From Thiosocius teredinicola (GTDB lineage Bacteria; Pseudomonadota; Gammaproteobacteria; Chromatiales; Chromatiaceae): a DNA stretch of 64,000 bases. The notes below the pieces were generated by a model. The model worked only from the letters and a program-made list of their open reading frames with translations. It did not search any database and was not told where the DNA came from. The position numbers were made by a program, and so were the translations under genes. Within the stretch, counting starts at the first letter, position 1; each line of letters starts with the position of its first letter. Positions 32,528-41,399 of this stretch are shown piece after piece. The stretch covers positions 434,001-498,000 of the forward strand of contig NZ_CP019936.1 in assembly GCF_002009425.1 (NCBI RefSeq), read 5' to 3'.

Positions 32528-35094
32528 TCGGCATTCTCCTCTTCGACGCTCGGCAGCAGGGCCAACTTTTCCTGGGTCAGGGTCGGTCCCATGACCATGC
32601 CCAGATCGTTCAGCCACATCCGTTGGCGTTTGATTTCGAGTTTGATCTCTGTGTGGAGATCGCGATTGTTGGGTTGCAGTGTCTTGCCGATCGAGCTGTA
32701 CAGCTGCGCGGCCTGTGTCGCCGTCGACAGCGCTTCGGACAAGCGCGTCGTCTGCTCACGGTAGGCATCCGTGATGGTCGGCTGAATTCGAATACCGCCG
32801 TCGATGCCGCCCGCATCGCGAAATGCTCGCCAGTGACCTCGTGCGGTATCGAACAAGGCATCGGCCTTGGTTGCGATCTCGCTGCTCGCTGCATGGAAGT
32901 CGCCGGCGACTGCCTTGCTGAAGTAGCTGTCGGCGCTCTGGTCGAGCATTGCGTTGAACATGATCAGTCTGTCGGTGTAGTCGTCTGCACCTTTGTTCGC
33001 GTTCAATTGGGCGAATGCGTCGCTGACCTGCTGGAAGTGCGCCTTCTTGTTGGCCGCAAGCCCGTCCCAGGCAGTTGCATCGAGCTTGTCGAGCTCTGCG
33101 ATGGCCAGCGCGGTATCGCCCGCCTGCCATGCGTTGACGGCGCGTCGGTAGCCGTCAAGAAAATCTCCCGACGGCAGATACGACGCAGTCATCCACTCGT
33201 AGTGACTGATGAAAGGTTCTGTCGACGGCTTGTTGCTCTCCAACTGGTCGGTCACTGCGGCAAGTTTGCGGGCATCGATCGACGCCATCACTTCCCGGTA
33301 TTGCTGCAAGTCGGTATCCAGCGCATTGACGCCGGTGACCGCGGGGTATTTGCTACGGAAGTTGGCGATGTCGTCGCTGACCGCCTCCAACGTGCGTTCG
33401 CGTTGCTCCGGCGTCTGCGGCATGCTTGCCCGCAGCTTCTTGGAGATACCCGCAGAGAGTTCGTTGATCGCCGTGACGTACAGTGACTTCGCGGCCCGCA
33501 GGTTGCGCAGGCGGCTGTACATGTCGCGACTGGTAGTCGCGAACTGCGGTACATACGTCGAAATCGTTTGCAGACTGCGGCGGTTGTTGGTCTCGTCTGC
33601 TTCCCAGCCGCTCAGCAGCGCTTTGAGCGCCGGTTCATCTTTGTAGATCGCGATCTGAATCTCCGAGCCGCCGTGTTCGGCAACGAAAGCGTACTGCTCG
33701 CTTATCCAGCCCAGGAGTTTCAACAAGCGGGCGCCTCGCGGATTGTTGCTGGTAAGCGCTTCGGCCTCTGCCAGCACGGCTTTGGCTGCATCAAATTCGG
33801 CTGCGTCGAGGTGCGTGGTCCACGCAGGGACGACATGGTTCATTAACGCGCGATCGGTGAGCGTCGCCAGGCTGCTTTCGGCATCGGCTGTCGGCAATGC
33901 CTCGTTACCGAGCTCGGCGGCTTGTTGGTACTTGCCGGCATCAATCAGCGACTCGATCTTTGACTCGTCACTCTTCGGCAGCAGATAAATGATGCCGGCG
34001 ACGGCTACGACAACAAACACCAGCGCAGCGATCCGTGCCACCCAACGGCCGGAAGTGCCGGCCTGGCCCTGTGCCCCGCTGCCACGCGCATTGCTGCCGG
34101 CACCTTCGCGCTGGGCATCTGCACCGTCCGGATCGTTGTCGGCCTGTTCGCTGCACAGGATGTCCAGAAACGATGTTGCCGAGGAAACGAACACGGTTTT
34201 CGGTTCGTCCGCTTGCGGCGCTGATGCGGCTTCGGCTTCGGCTTCGGCTGCGACTGCTGCGGGTGCAGGCGTGTTGCCGGTGGTTGCCGTTGGCTTCGAG
34301 TCGTCGTTTGGTGTCTCGACGACCGCCTGACCGGTGCTTGTTGCCGGTGATGCCGGTTGCACAGGATCGGCCTTTGCCGACAACACGCGGGTGGCATCAG
34401 CATCGATTACCTGGGTGGCGCCCCCGGCATCGCCGAGACCGAGTGACACGGTGAACACAAAGAAGTCGCCGCCGAATGCAACGATTTCGCCACCGCTCAG
34501 TGCGTGCGGTTCTTCTTCAAGGCGTTGCTCGTTGACATAGGTACCGTTGGTGCTGCCCAGGTCCTCGATGAACAGTTTGCCGTCGCGCGAGAAGATGTGC
34601 GCATGGCGTCGCGACAGGAAGGCGACTTCATCGGGATACGCCTTTGCATACGCCGAGAATGGTTCGTTGCCCTTGCCGATCAGTACCGGCAGTTGCTGGA
34701 ACACGACGCGTAGCACGCCTGACTGCGGGTGTTTCGGCTCGAGGGTCACGTTGAGCTTTGCCAACTGAGCAGTTTCGCTTTCGCTGGGTTTCTCTACGGC
34801 GGCCAGGTACTTGATGTCGCCACCGAAGTTGACTTCATCGCCACTGCGGATAACGACGGGGTCGGAGCCGACGCGTTGCGAGTTGACGTAGGTTCCGTTG
34901 CGGCTGCCAAGATCGCCGACGTAGTACTTCCCATCTTCGAAGAACAGCCTTGCATGGCGCCGAGACAGGCGTCCCGACAGCGCGCGAGGATAGGACGAGA
35001 ACGGCTCGTCATTGCGGCCGACGGCCAGCATGCCCTCAGTGAGGCTCAAGGTAGCGAGGTCTGAATTGCCGATTGGAGTGAGCGTCAGGCTCAT
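32524..35094 (-). CDS. Double-FHA membrane protein
   Basis: An 856-aa protein. FHA domain 1 (about 10-100) has SRRHA (44-48) and GSRNGTYVN; FHA domain 2 (about 125-220) has SRRHA (161-165) and GSTNGTYVN, so both keep the phosphopeptide-binding residues. A Pro/Ala/Glu-rich linker leads to a membrane helix (about 352-374, IAALVFVVVAVAGIIYLL), and about 480 residues of helical sequence follow, presumably periplasmic. It is coupled to hlyD by a 4-bp overlap, so phosphothreonine reading and export are probably physically connected. The closest known logic is FHA control of type VI secretion, but no type VI genes are present. Confidence 0.88.
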   Translation of the reverse strand: MSLTLTPIGNSDLATLSLTEGMLAVGRNDEPFSSYPRALSGRLSRRHARLFFEDGKYYVGDLGSRNGTYVNSQRVGSDPVVIRSGDEVNFGGDIKYLAAVEKPSESETAQLAKLNVTLEPKHPQSGVLRVVFQQLPVLIGKGNEPFSAYAKAYPDEVAFLSRRHAHIFSRDGKLFIEDLGSTNGTYVNEQRLEEEPHALSGGEIVAFGGDFFVFTVSLGLGDAGGATQVIDADATRVLSAKADPVQPASPATSTGQAVVETPNDDSKPTATTGNTPAPAAVAAEAEAEAASAPQADEPKTVFVSSATSFLDILCSEQADNDPDGADAQREGAGSNARGSGAQGQAGTSGRWVARIAALVFVVVAVAGIIYLLPKSDESKIESLIDAGKYQQAAELGNEALPTADAESSLATLTDRALMNHVVPAWTTHLDAAEFDAAKAVLAEAEALTSNNPRGARLLKLLGWISEQYAFVAEHGGSEIQIAIYKDEPALKALLSGWEADETNNRRSLQTISTYVPQFATTSRDMYSRLRNLRAAKSLYVTAINELSAGISKKLRASMPQTPEQRERTLEAVSDDIANFRSKYPAVTGVNALDTDLQQYREVMASIDARKLAAVTDQLESNKPSTEPFISHYEWMTASYLPSGDFLDGYRRAVNAWQAGDTALAIAELDKLDATAWDGLAANKKAHFQQVSDAFAQLNANKGADDYTDRLIMFNAMLDQSADSYFSKAVAGDFHAASSEIATKADALFDTARGHWRAFRDAGGIDGGIRIQPTITDAYREQTTRLSEALSTATQAAQLYSSIGKTLQPNNRDLHTEIKLEIKRQRMWLNDLGMVMGPTLTQEKLALLPSVEEENAE

Positions 35095-35180
35095 ATACTT
35101 ATTATCTCTTCTGAACTATGAGGGTCGGCCGTGCGCCCAGGGCGCACAAGCCGATCATGCAGCCTGCTATGCAGGTTTGA

Positions 35181-36638
35181 TTATTCCTGACTAACGACTT
35201 CCGCGGGCCAGCCGCCACCCAGGGCTTTGTACAGGTTGACCATGTCCGCCAGGATCTGCTGGTGCGTGGTCAACAGGCTTTGTTGCGCGCCCAACAGGGA
35301 TCGATCCGTTTCGAACACTTCAAGCTGTGAAACAAGACCTTCTTCGAGCTGGGCATATTGCACATTGCGCACAACCCGCAGGTTCGCAATCTGTTTGCGC
35401 AGTTCTTCTTTCTGCTGTTTGCGATAAGACACGTTCAATAACGCGGTCTCGACCTCTTCGTAGGCCTTGACCACCGTACTGCGATATTCCTCTTCTGCAA
35501 CCTTCATATCGACCGTCTTGGACTTGATGTTGGTCTTGATGCTGGGGTCGAAGATAGGGATGCTGATCGACGGTGCCAGGCCGAAGGTCCAGGTTTTCAG
35601 CAGGCTCGAAAGCATGTTCGACGCACTGCCGGCCGAAGCTGTCAGCGAGATTTTCGGGAGCTGCGCCAAGCGCGCTTCACCAAGCAGGTTGTGCGCTGCC
35701 AACACGCGATACTCCTTGGACAGAATATCGGGACGACGCTTGAGCAGTTCCGACGGCAGCCCCGCCGGGATGTCGAGAATCTTCACCTTGTCGGTGAGGC
35801 GGCCACCGGGCACTTTCACCGAACCGGCCGGCACACCGATCAATGTCGCCAGCGTGAACTCCGCTTCACGGCGTTGCCGTTCGAGTTCCAATCGGTCGCG
35901 TTGCAACGTGTTGATCTCTGCGCGTTGCGACAACAGGCGCGATTCCGGCACCAGGCCTTCGCGCAGTTGGGCCGTGTAGATACGCAGCAGCTTTTCGTTG
36001 TGTTCGAGGGTCGCAGCCTGATTACGGATCTGTTCGTCGAACTGCAGTATCTCGAAGTAACGGGTCGCGACACTCGACACCAGGGTCAGGTAGGCCGCAC
36101 GCCAGTCGGCTTCGGAGGCCTTGTACTCGGCTTCTTTGGCATTGACGGCTTTCTTGGCCTTGCCCCAGATATCCAGTTCCCAGTTCAGGCCGGTCGACTG
36201 CGTGTATGACTCGGTAGATGCCTGCCCTGACTGCTTCTGAAAACTACCGCCTGCCTGAAAGTTGACGGTCGGTTTGCGCAAGTTCTCGGCATCTTCGATC
36301 CCGAGACCTGCCTGTTCGAGGCGCAGGGCGAGGATTTTGAGATTGAAATCGCCATCGATCGCGCGATCAATGAGCTGATTGAGGTAGGGATCGGAAAAGC
36401 CATGCCACCAGTTCGGTTCTATGGCTTTCTTGGCCGCCGCGATATCGGCAAGCTCGGTGCCGCCGACCCAGTCCGCCTTCTGCGGTGCATCCGGAGATTT
36501 GTAATCAGGACCCGCGACCGACTTGCAGCCTGCACCGGTGAAGGCAAACAAAACTATTAAGCAGGATCCGAGCGCGATCAGCCCGGACCGTCCGGCACCA
36601 GCAGCGCTTCGCGTGCTGTTTCGACTAAAAATCGTCAT
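35181..36638 (-). CDS. TolC-like outer-membrane efflux lipoprotein (NodT family)
   Basis: About 485 aa. I prefer the ATG at 36638, which follows a TGGGGA site, over an in-frame ATG 39 bp upstream. The signal peptide ends FAFTGAGC, a lipobox-like sequence typical of NodT-type channels. NWWHGFSDPYLNQLIDRA and NLKILALRLEQAGLGIEDAE, and the repeated long helical segments of each half, match the outer-membrane-factor fold. It completes a type I route (ABC exporter, HlyD adaptor, outer channel) and is the first gene of the minus-strand run. I see no sigma-54 motif directly upstream. Confidence 0.92.
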   Translation of the reverse strand: MTIFSRNSTRSAAGAGRSGLIALGSCLIVLFAFTGAGCKSVAGPDYKSPDAPQKADWVGGTELADIAAAKKAIEPNWWHGFSDPYLNQLIDRAIDGDFNLKILALRLEQAGLGIEDAENLRKPTVNFQAGGSFQKQSGQASTESYTQSTGLNWELDIWGKAKKAVNAKEAEYKASEADWRAAYLTLVSSVATRYFEILQFDEQIRNQAATLEHNEKLLRIYTAQLREGLVPESRLLSQRAEINTLQRDRLELERQRREAEFTLATLIGVPAGSVKVPGGRLTDKVKILDIPAGLPSELLKRRPDILSKEYRVLAAHNLLGEARLAQLPKISLTASAGSASNMLSSLLKTWTFGLAPSISIPIFDPSIKTNIKSKTVDMKVAEEEYRSTVVKAYEEVETALLNVSYRKQQKEELRKQIANLRVVRNVQYAQLEEGLVSQLEVFETDRSLLGAQQSLLTTHQQILADMVNLYKALGGGWPAEVVSQE

Positions 36639-36845
36639 GGCATTCCCCAGGGCCTGTGCGGCTATTTTTCCTGCCATCTCAGGCTTTTTTTATGAAACCT
36701 ACAGCGACAGGAGAAAACAATCTAGGAAAACATCGTCCCGGTCGACCGACTTCACCCTGAAGCATGGTTGATCAGGGTGGATTCGTCATCGGGCTTACAG
36801 TTGTTTGCGTATTTTCCTACTCGTGTTCCGGTCGATTCGTCGACC

Positions 36846-36895
36846 GAAAAAACGGGGCCGAAGCCCCGTTCAATGACCGGCGCGTTGGCGCCGGT
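36846..36895 (-). terminator. Terminator of peptide gene 1 plus second hairpin
   Basis: On the minus strand, AACGGGGC-TTCG-GCCCCGTT runs into a T-tract, an intrinsic terminator. Between it and the gene lies a second perfect hairpin (ACCGGCGC...GCGCCGGT, 36876-36895). Confidence 0.85.
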
Positions 36896-36905
36896 CTGTG
36901 AGTTC

Positions 36906-37178
36906 TTACTGGTAGAACTCGTTGTAGTGGTTGTGCTTGTACTGCTCACGCTTGTACTGGTACGAGGTGCGGTACTTGCGCGTCCAGCCCTTGCCGCTCA
37001 GGTACACGTTGCCGATGAAGCGACGGGTCGAGCGACCGGTGTAGCTCCAGGCGGACATCGAGCCGACGGTCGAGCCGAGGAATTCCCAAGCAACGCGGCC
37101 ACCACCGACAACGGCGCTCATGGCGGCTTTGTCGAGATCAGCGTTCAGGGCCAGGTTTTCAATGTTCAGTGCGGTCAT
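36906..37178 (-). CDS. Double-glycine leader secreted peptide, paralogue 1
   Basis: A 90-aa precursor. Residues 1-26 form the leader ending LDKAAMSAVVGG (Leu15 at -12, Met20 at -7, Val23 at -4, Gly25-Gly26), which predicts a 64-residue mature peptide beginning GRVAWEFLG. The core has a Gly/Ser/aromatic first half (STVGSMSAWSYTGRSTRRFIG) and a basic Tyr-rich end (KYRTSYQYKREQYK...), with no cysteine and a strong net positive charge. GGAGAGAGACC precedes the ATG. It lies next to the NodT gene and is separated by about 8 kb from paralogues 2-9. No modification enzymes are seen, so it may be secreted unmodified. Activity unknown: antimicrobial, signalling or surface protein are all possible. Confidence 0.88.
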   Translation of the reverse strand: MTALNIENLALNADLDKAAMSAVVGGGRVAWEFLGSTVGSMSAWSYTGRSTRRFIGNVYLSGKGWTRKYRTSYQYKREQYKHNHYNEFYQ

Positions 37179-37256
37179 GGTCTCTCTCCAAAAATGTGTT
37201 CTTTCAGTGGTTCCGGGTTATCGAGCTTCGCGTCGTTGCGCTTGTTGGAGATATAG

Positions 37257-37273
37257 CGAGCGCCGTGCCAGGT
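37257..37273 (-). promoter_or_regulatory. Sigma-54 promoter of peptide gene 1
   Basis: Minus strand CTGGCACG-GCGC-TCGCT, 78 bases before the start codon. A TGTTT box lies 38 bp further upstream (near 37310). Confidence 0.82.
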
Positions 37274-37655
37274 TTGCCCGTTTCGCGGCGAAAAACTTTT
37301 AAGTATTTGTTTTTAATTAATAAAAAACTCATCCCTGAGTGTAGTGCGAGGGTCTGCAAGAGCTAGAGCAGGGTTGATATGTTTGGTGTAAACATACAAA
37401 AAATATAAAAGTGTTCGATGTTAAATCCAGCGCCGAGCGGCATAGAGCATCGTTTTGTGATGTGCGGACCGGGGTCTTTCGTTCCGCTCCGCTTGCAACC
37501 GAGCATTTGTAAGGCGTCAGGCGAAATTGACCTTTGCGTCATAGGCTGACTCAATCACCACGAACCGGATGATTGTGGGCAAACGGCAAGTGTCCGGTTC
37601 GATCCCCCCTTCGCCCGTCTCTGGGCGGCAAAAGGCGAAGCGGCTTGTCGAATAG
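37274..37655. other. AT-rich upstream region of peptide gene 1
   Basis: No gene is visible. It contains the TGTTT box and A/T-runs near 37305-37330 and an inverted repeat at 37378-37396. A tRNA-like T-loop string near 37600 does not fold into a tRNA. Confidence 0.4.
37378..37396. repeat. Inverted repeat, possible activator site
   Basis: Perfect repeat TATGTTT-ggtgt-AAACATA, about 105 bp upstream of the -24 element of peptide gene 1, a usual distance for a sigma-54 activator site. Its arms contain TGTTT, like the fixed-distance box. Confidence 0.4.
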
Positions 37656-38110
37656 TCATCGGTATTGGGCGTCTCGGCCCAGATCAGCGGGTCGGGAAGG
37701 GTGCGCGCCAGCCATGGCCTCCGCCTGATCGAGCGCGATCATCGGCGCAACCGCAACCGCAACCGCAACCGCGAGCGGCTGAAGCGGGCCGGACGGCATT
37801 GCAGCTCCGCCAACGACCCAAGTCGCGGGTTCGACGACACGGCCCGTCTCCATGTCATGGACCAGATTGAGAAGTGTGATCTCGGAAACGTCGCGCGTGG
37901 TCCTGTGAAAGGCATGCATGCTGGCCGAGAAGAAGAGCTCGGGGTTCGACACGCCGTGGGGATAGGCCTCGCCCCAGTGGGCGAGCCGGGTTCGGGGTCT
38001 TCGCACTGGCCCTGGAAACGGACGTTGCCGATTGTCCGCCCGTCCCCTTTGTCGTTCGCGGCGGGGCGTTCGACGGTCCCGGTCTCGCCCCAGAGGCCAA
38101 GGCTCGGCTA
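37656..38110 (-). pseudogene. Rhs core remnant with unknown tip
   Basis: Minus-strand translation gives LWGETGTVERPAANDKGDG and NVRFQGQCEDPEPG near 38100-37980, matching the Rhs region just before the hypervariable tip, then breaks where the LHYNRFRYYDPE segment should follow. Beyond that an open frame to 37656 reads HGVSNPELFFSASMHAF and ends in unrecognised sequence. It includes four perfect CGCAAC hexamers (37746-37769), giving an Ala-Val run. Confidence 0.5.
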
Positions 38111-38121
38111 AACCTGGCGCA

Positions 38122-38454
38122 TTAGCTGTAGAGACCGTCCGCCTCGGCCAGGATATTTTCCAGAACACCGGCGTCGATCTTGCGTTCGGCAAGCGGCGCG
38201 GCGCTGAAGTCTTCGTCGGGCTCAAGCTCGTAATAAGCAAGCCCGAGACCCGCTGCCGCATCCAGCGCCATCACGCCGCGCAACGCGGCGGCCACAGCGT
38301 TGTGATCGTTCCCGAAGAGCTCGCGTTCCAGAAGCGGCTTGCCAGCCGCGACCGCCCTGGCCTCTGCCGGTGCCATCCCGGTCAGCGACTTCAATTCCAT
38401 CAGCGCCGAGGCCGGCCACTCCGCCCCCGAGGCGGTCACGATTATCTTGGACAT
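38122..38454 (-). CDS. Small orphan immunity-like protein
   Basis: A 110-aa acidic cytoplasmic protein. Its middle part (ALMELKSLTGMAPAEARAVAAGKPLLERELFG) recalls the helix pattern of the ribosomal L7/L12 C-terminal domain, a fold used by some small immunity proteins. It sits among Rhs remnants on the same strand, which suggests an immunity gene that has lost its toxin. No certain family assignment. Confidence 0.5.
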   Translation of the reverse strand: MSKIIVTASGAEWPASALMELKSLTGMAPAEARAVAAGKPLLERELFGNDHNAVAAALRGVMALDAAAGLGLAYYELEPDEDFSAAPLAERKIDAGVLENILAEADGLYS

Positions 38455-38559
38455 GGTCAGAACTCCTCGGGCCAGGACGGGTTGTTCGGCGATCCGTATG
38501 TATCGTTCTGCCAGTTTCCACCATGCCGGCGATTGAAATGCTCGACCCGCGGCAGGCGT

Positions 38560-38837
38560 TCAGCTGACCAGACCGCGTTCGATCAGAGGGGTCAGGTAGT
38601 CCAGTCCGAAATCCTCGAAGATCTGCTGACCCTCGGCCATATCGGCCCGAAGCAGCGGATCGACCCTGTCGTCCTCCCGTCCCAGATCGCCCTGGGCTCG
38701 GGCAGGAGCGCCAGCGCAGCCTGCCAGCGCGCTACGGCACCGGCCGGGTCGTCATCGTCCAGCAGGTCGTTGCCTTCCGCGGAAAGCGCCTCGACCGAGG
38801 CGTAGATGTCGTCGGGCGGGCTGTCCCCGGCGGTCAT
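38560..38837 (-). pseudogene. TPR-like immunity gene broken by a frameshift
   Basis: Frame one gives SVEALSAEGNDLLDDDDPAG and AVARWQAALALLPEPRA, a TPR-like helix pair. The continuation is in another frame: QGDLGREDDRVDPLLRADMA, then EDFGLDYLTPLIERGLVS and stop at 38560. A single indel near 38690-38700 would join them. A very similar end (LDYLASLITRGMVT) occurs near 44534-44585, so two relatives have decayed here. Confidence 0.55.
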
Positions 38838-38935
38838 CGTAGCATCTTGAGATAAGCGGCATGCTCACCCTCGAAGCCTACTTCGCCGTAGAGTTCGTAA
38901 ATGCGTGCGAGCGTAAAGGCAGTAAAAACCATCTG
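38834..38935 (-). pseudogene. C-terminal remnant of another immunity-like gene
   Basis: Minus-strand reading TLARIYELYGEVGFEGEHAA, then YLKMLR and a stop that overlaps the ATG of the next remnant (ATGA). Upstream sequence does not continue the frame. The coupling suggests these fragments were once consecutive genes of one tip/immunity array. Confidence 0.45.
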
Positions 38936-39142
38936 TTTGTTGGCTTACAGTGGGCAGTCTCGCCTGATCGGCCCGGGCAGCCCGGGTATCTGCCGCCGGC
39001 CAGCCGCCGCCATGGTTGTGCCGCTGACGGCACAGCCCGAACGAAGTCATCCTGGCGTTGTCACCCCGTCTCGTCGAACAGCCCCTGCTGCGGTGGCGCC
39101 CAGCAGGGAGGCCGCCGGGTGGCTTCGGGCTTCGGCGCTTTT

Positions 39143-39858
39143 CTATCCAGGCGCGGCGCTACCTGGATGACCGCACGATCGAAGATGCCTGCCCGCCGCT
39201 GCGGGCCTTGTTGTACATCATGGCCGAAGGCAGCTACCGCGGTCGGGATGCTCACGATCCGGAGATACGTAAGCTGTTTACGCTCGATTATCTGTTGACG
39301 TCGGATTGGTGCCAGGAGCGCCTAGCCCGAACATTTCACCAGTCGAACATCGCCTTTGGTTTAAGTATCTGGAACGGCGAAGATTTCCTTGAATCGTTAG
39401 GCGAACGCCAAAAGGTCAGTTTGTACCCGGCGTCGTTCTATTCGGATTCCTGCGGTTTCTCGCTCGCTGCGGCTTGGCTTTCACTCAAGTCATAGCGACG
39501 GCTATGACTTTCGCTCCAAGCCGGCGCCCCAACGGCTGCGAAACGCGCCGGCTCTCCGAATACTGGTGAAATGTTCGGGCTAGAGATCAAAGAGCAGCGC
39601 AACGTGGCCTTATGGAAGCGGCATATCCACAGCCTGGAGGAGCTCCTGCATCTGGAACACTATGCGTCGGTTGCCGAGACTGTGTGCATGAGCGAACGCT
39701 TGGAACGGACCCGAGGGAAGCTATTGGCGGTGCAGAGTCCTGCCTATCTTGATTATGTGAGAGGCACCATCGGTGCCGATCCTTTGGGCCCTTACCGCGA
39801 GGCGCGTAGTGAGTATGGGGCGACTGAATCGAGCAGCAGGCGGGTCACCATGGCGTGA
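39143..39858 (+). pseudogene. Gene fragment interrupted by a MITE-like insertion
   Basis: Reading before the insertion: RRYLDDRTIEDACPPLRALL...LLTSDWCQERL. Reading after it: EIKEQRNVALWKRHIHSLEE...YLDYVRGTIGADPLGP. Removing the 254-bp element and one CTAG copy joins the halves in frame as ...DWCQERLEIKEQRNVAL. The 5' end is not found, so it was probably already truncated. I do not recognise the family. Confidence 0.6.
39326..39579. mobile_element. MITE-like element with 18-bp perfect terminal inverted repeats
   Basis: 254 bp. Left end CCCGAACATTTCACCAGT (39326-39343), right end its exact reverse complement (39562-39579). Flanked by a direct CTAG on both sides (39322-39325, 39580-39583), the 4-bp target duplication expected of IS5-group-like transposases. 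No transposase is encoded; the inside carries a short repeat GTCATAGCGACGGCTATGAC. It must be mobilised in trans by a related insertion sequence elsewhere. Confidence 0.8.
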
Positions 39859-39909
39859 TGCCAGGTGACGTCGGGTTATGTTGCGACGACAGTAGTTCGA
39901 CCCAAAGTA

Positions 39910-40974
39910 TCAGTGCAGCAGGCGGCTATCGTCGATCGCATCTACGTAGTCAGCATTAGACACTGGTGTGATCAGCGTGTGCAGCGTATCTGCCGGGTGC
40001 TTTATCCACCCGAGCTCACAAATGGGTCTTTGGAGTTCATTCTTTTCGAACGCATCAAGTTGTTTACGCCGTGCCTGAGCGGCAGCAAAGTTGTTCGCCC
40101 AGAACGCGTGGCCTATCCGCTGGTTTTCATGATAAGCGTGTAGATCATCGAACAGTGCATGTACCGCACTGCTTGCCTTTAACATTTCGCGCCAAGCCTC
40201 TTCCTCAGTGATTAGTCCAGCCATGAAGGCCTTGCGTGAAAGTGGGATAATGCGCCATAGATCCCATGCCCATATCAACTGGGCCGGCCGGTCACCAGCT
40301 GCTTTAAGCGTTGTCTCGACGGTCGCTAACGGCAGCTCGGTGAGATTTGCGACCCGATTCAACATCGCGTCTCCTTCCGGACCAAAAGCCGTTTCGATGA
40401 ACTGTCGCGAGTGCACACCTGCACGCAGTTGATCGACAGTCGAGCGATATGCCATCGTAGATAAAATACGCCAGTCATTTTCAAGGCCAAGTTTCATTTC
40501 CTCACGTGTCGCTAATTTGAAGGTGCGAAACACGGGAGCGTCGCGCTCAAAGCGCGCCGCAGATGGCCAAAACTCGAGCGTCTCTGCCCAACTCCGTTCT
40601 GCGTTTACACCGTCGAGTTGTAAGGCTGCCCTCTTCTCATCGTCCAACGGGTAGGGAACGTTGCCAAGCGAATAATAGGTCTGCTGTTCTCGTGCTGGTG
40701 CCGAAGCCGCACGATGGGCTAGCAAATAGACTCCCAGCAAGCACACAATCGCTGTGCCGCCGAATGTGGCTACTGTGGGTAGCCCCCAGGCGGGTGGCTC
40801 GGGAGCATCGGAGAGAATGCCAAATAGTACAAGGCCTGAAGCCACAAGAACGATCGCTGCTGCAACGAGTACGCGCCCGCCGAGTTCTTGAGCGCGCGGT
40901 AGGTATTCGAAGGCTGCGAGCAGCCCAAGCGGGCGAACGGGAAAATGAGTCTCGCCAGGGTGGTTTTGCAACAT
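39910..40974 (-). CDS. DUF1266 membrane protein
   Basis: A 354-aa protein with two membrane helices near the N-terminus (VLVAAAIVLVASGLVLFGIL and TAIVCLLGVYLLAH) and a C-terminal DUF1266 domain: LIWAWDLWRIIPLSRKAFMA, GLITEEEAW and RIGHAFWANNF. Function of DUF1266 is not established; such proteins occur near Rhs, Sel1 and DnaJ-like genes in enterobacteria. It sits in the toxin/immunity region but shows no sign of decay. Confidence 0.7.
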   Translation of the reverse strand: MLQNHPGETHFPVRPLGLLAAFEYLPRAQELGGRVLVAAAIVLVASGLVLFGILSDAPEPPAWGLPTVATFGGTAIVCLLGVYLLAHRAASAPAREQQTYYSLGNVPYPLDDEKRAALQLDGVNAERSWAETLEFWPSAARFERDAPVFRTFKLATREEMKLGLENDWRILSTMAYRSTVDQLRAGVHSRQFIETAFGPEGDAMLNRVANLTELPLATVETTLKAAGDRPAQLIWAWDLWRIIPLSRKAFMAGLITEEEAWREMLKASSAVHALFDDLHAYHENQRIGHAFWANNFAAAQARRKQLDAFEKNELQRPICELGWIKHPADTLHTLITPVSNADYVDAIDDSRLLH

Positions 40975-41399
40975 GCTATTTCCGGACGCTCTTGAAAATC
41001 TTGCGCATGACGGCGCATTTTATACTCAGGAGATTAGTTGGATGACGCAAAGCAAACAAAGAATATGCACTGGCTTCAGGGATCGTTCAAACGTTCGACT
41101 CGCACGAAACCCGTGGTGATACTTGCTTACCCAAGCGGGAAGCTATCGTTCAACAAGCCGGCCTTACGACTGGTCCGCCTGTCTTGTCGAACTGGATTGA
41201 ACCACGTCCGCTTACAATACTACGATGCGTGTTCGTGAAGATGTGCGTAAACAGACCTCCAAAATGATGAGTACGAATCGGGTTGGTCGCAAAATCAGCC
41301 GATCAATTCGTGATAGGCGTCGCGTAATGCTTGGGTGATAAACCCTGGGATAATCGGGGCGGTCCCTGTCTACTTCTCGTCGAGCATTTGAAGAATCTC
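40975..41399. other. Gene-free divergent region between the DUF1266 genes
   Basis: About 425 bp. I find no supportable gene; divergent promoters are expected here. Confidence 0.4.

Noticed and set aside
36639-36845. A sigma-54 promoter for the transport operon upstream of the NodT gene.
   Set aside because: I found no GG-N10-GC pair of acceptable quality on the minus strand there; the operon may use another sigma factor.
37580-37620. A tRNA-like string GGTTCGATCC.
   Set aside because: The T-stem does not pair and no anticodon or acceptor arm can be folded around it.
38861-39142. Overlapping frames on both strands in this stretch.
   Set aside because: Apart from the short minus-strand remnant near 38834-38935 they show no family-like sequence.
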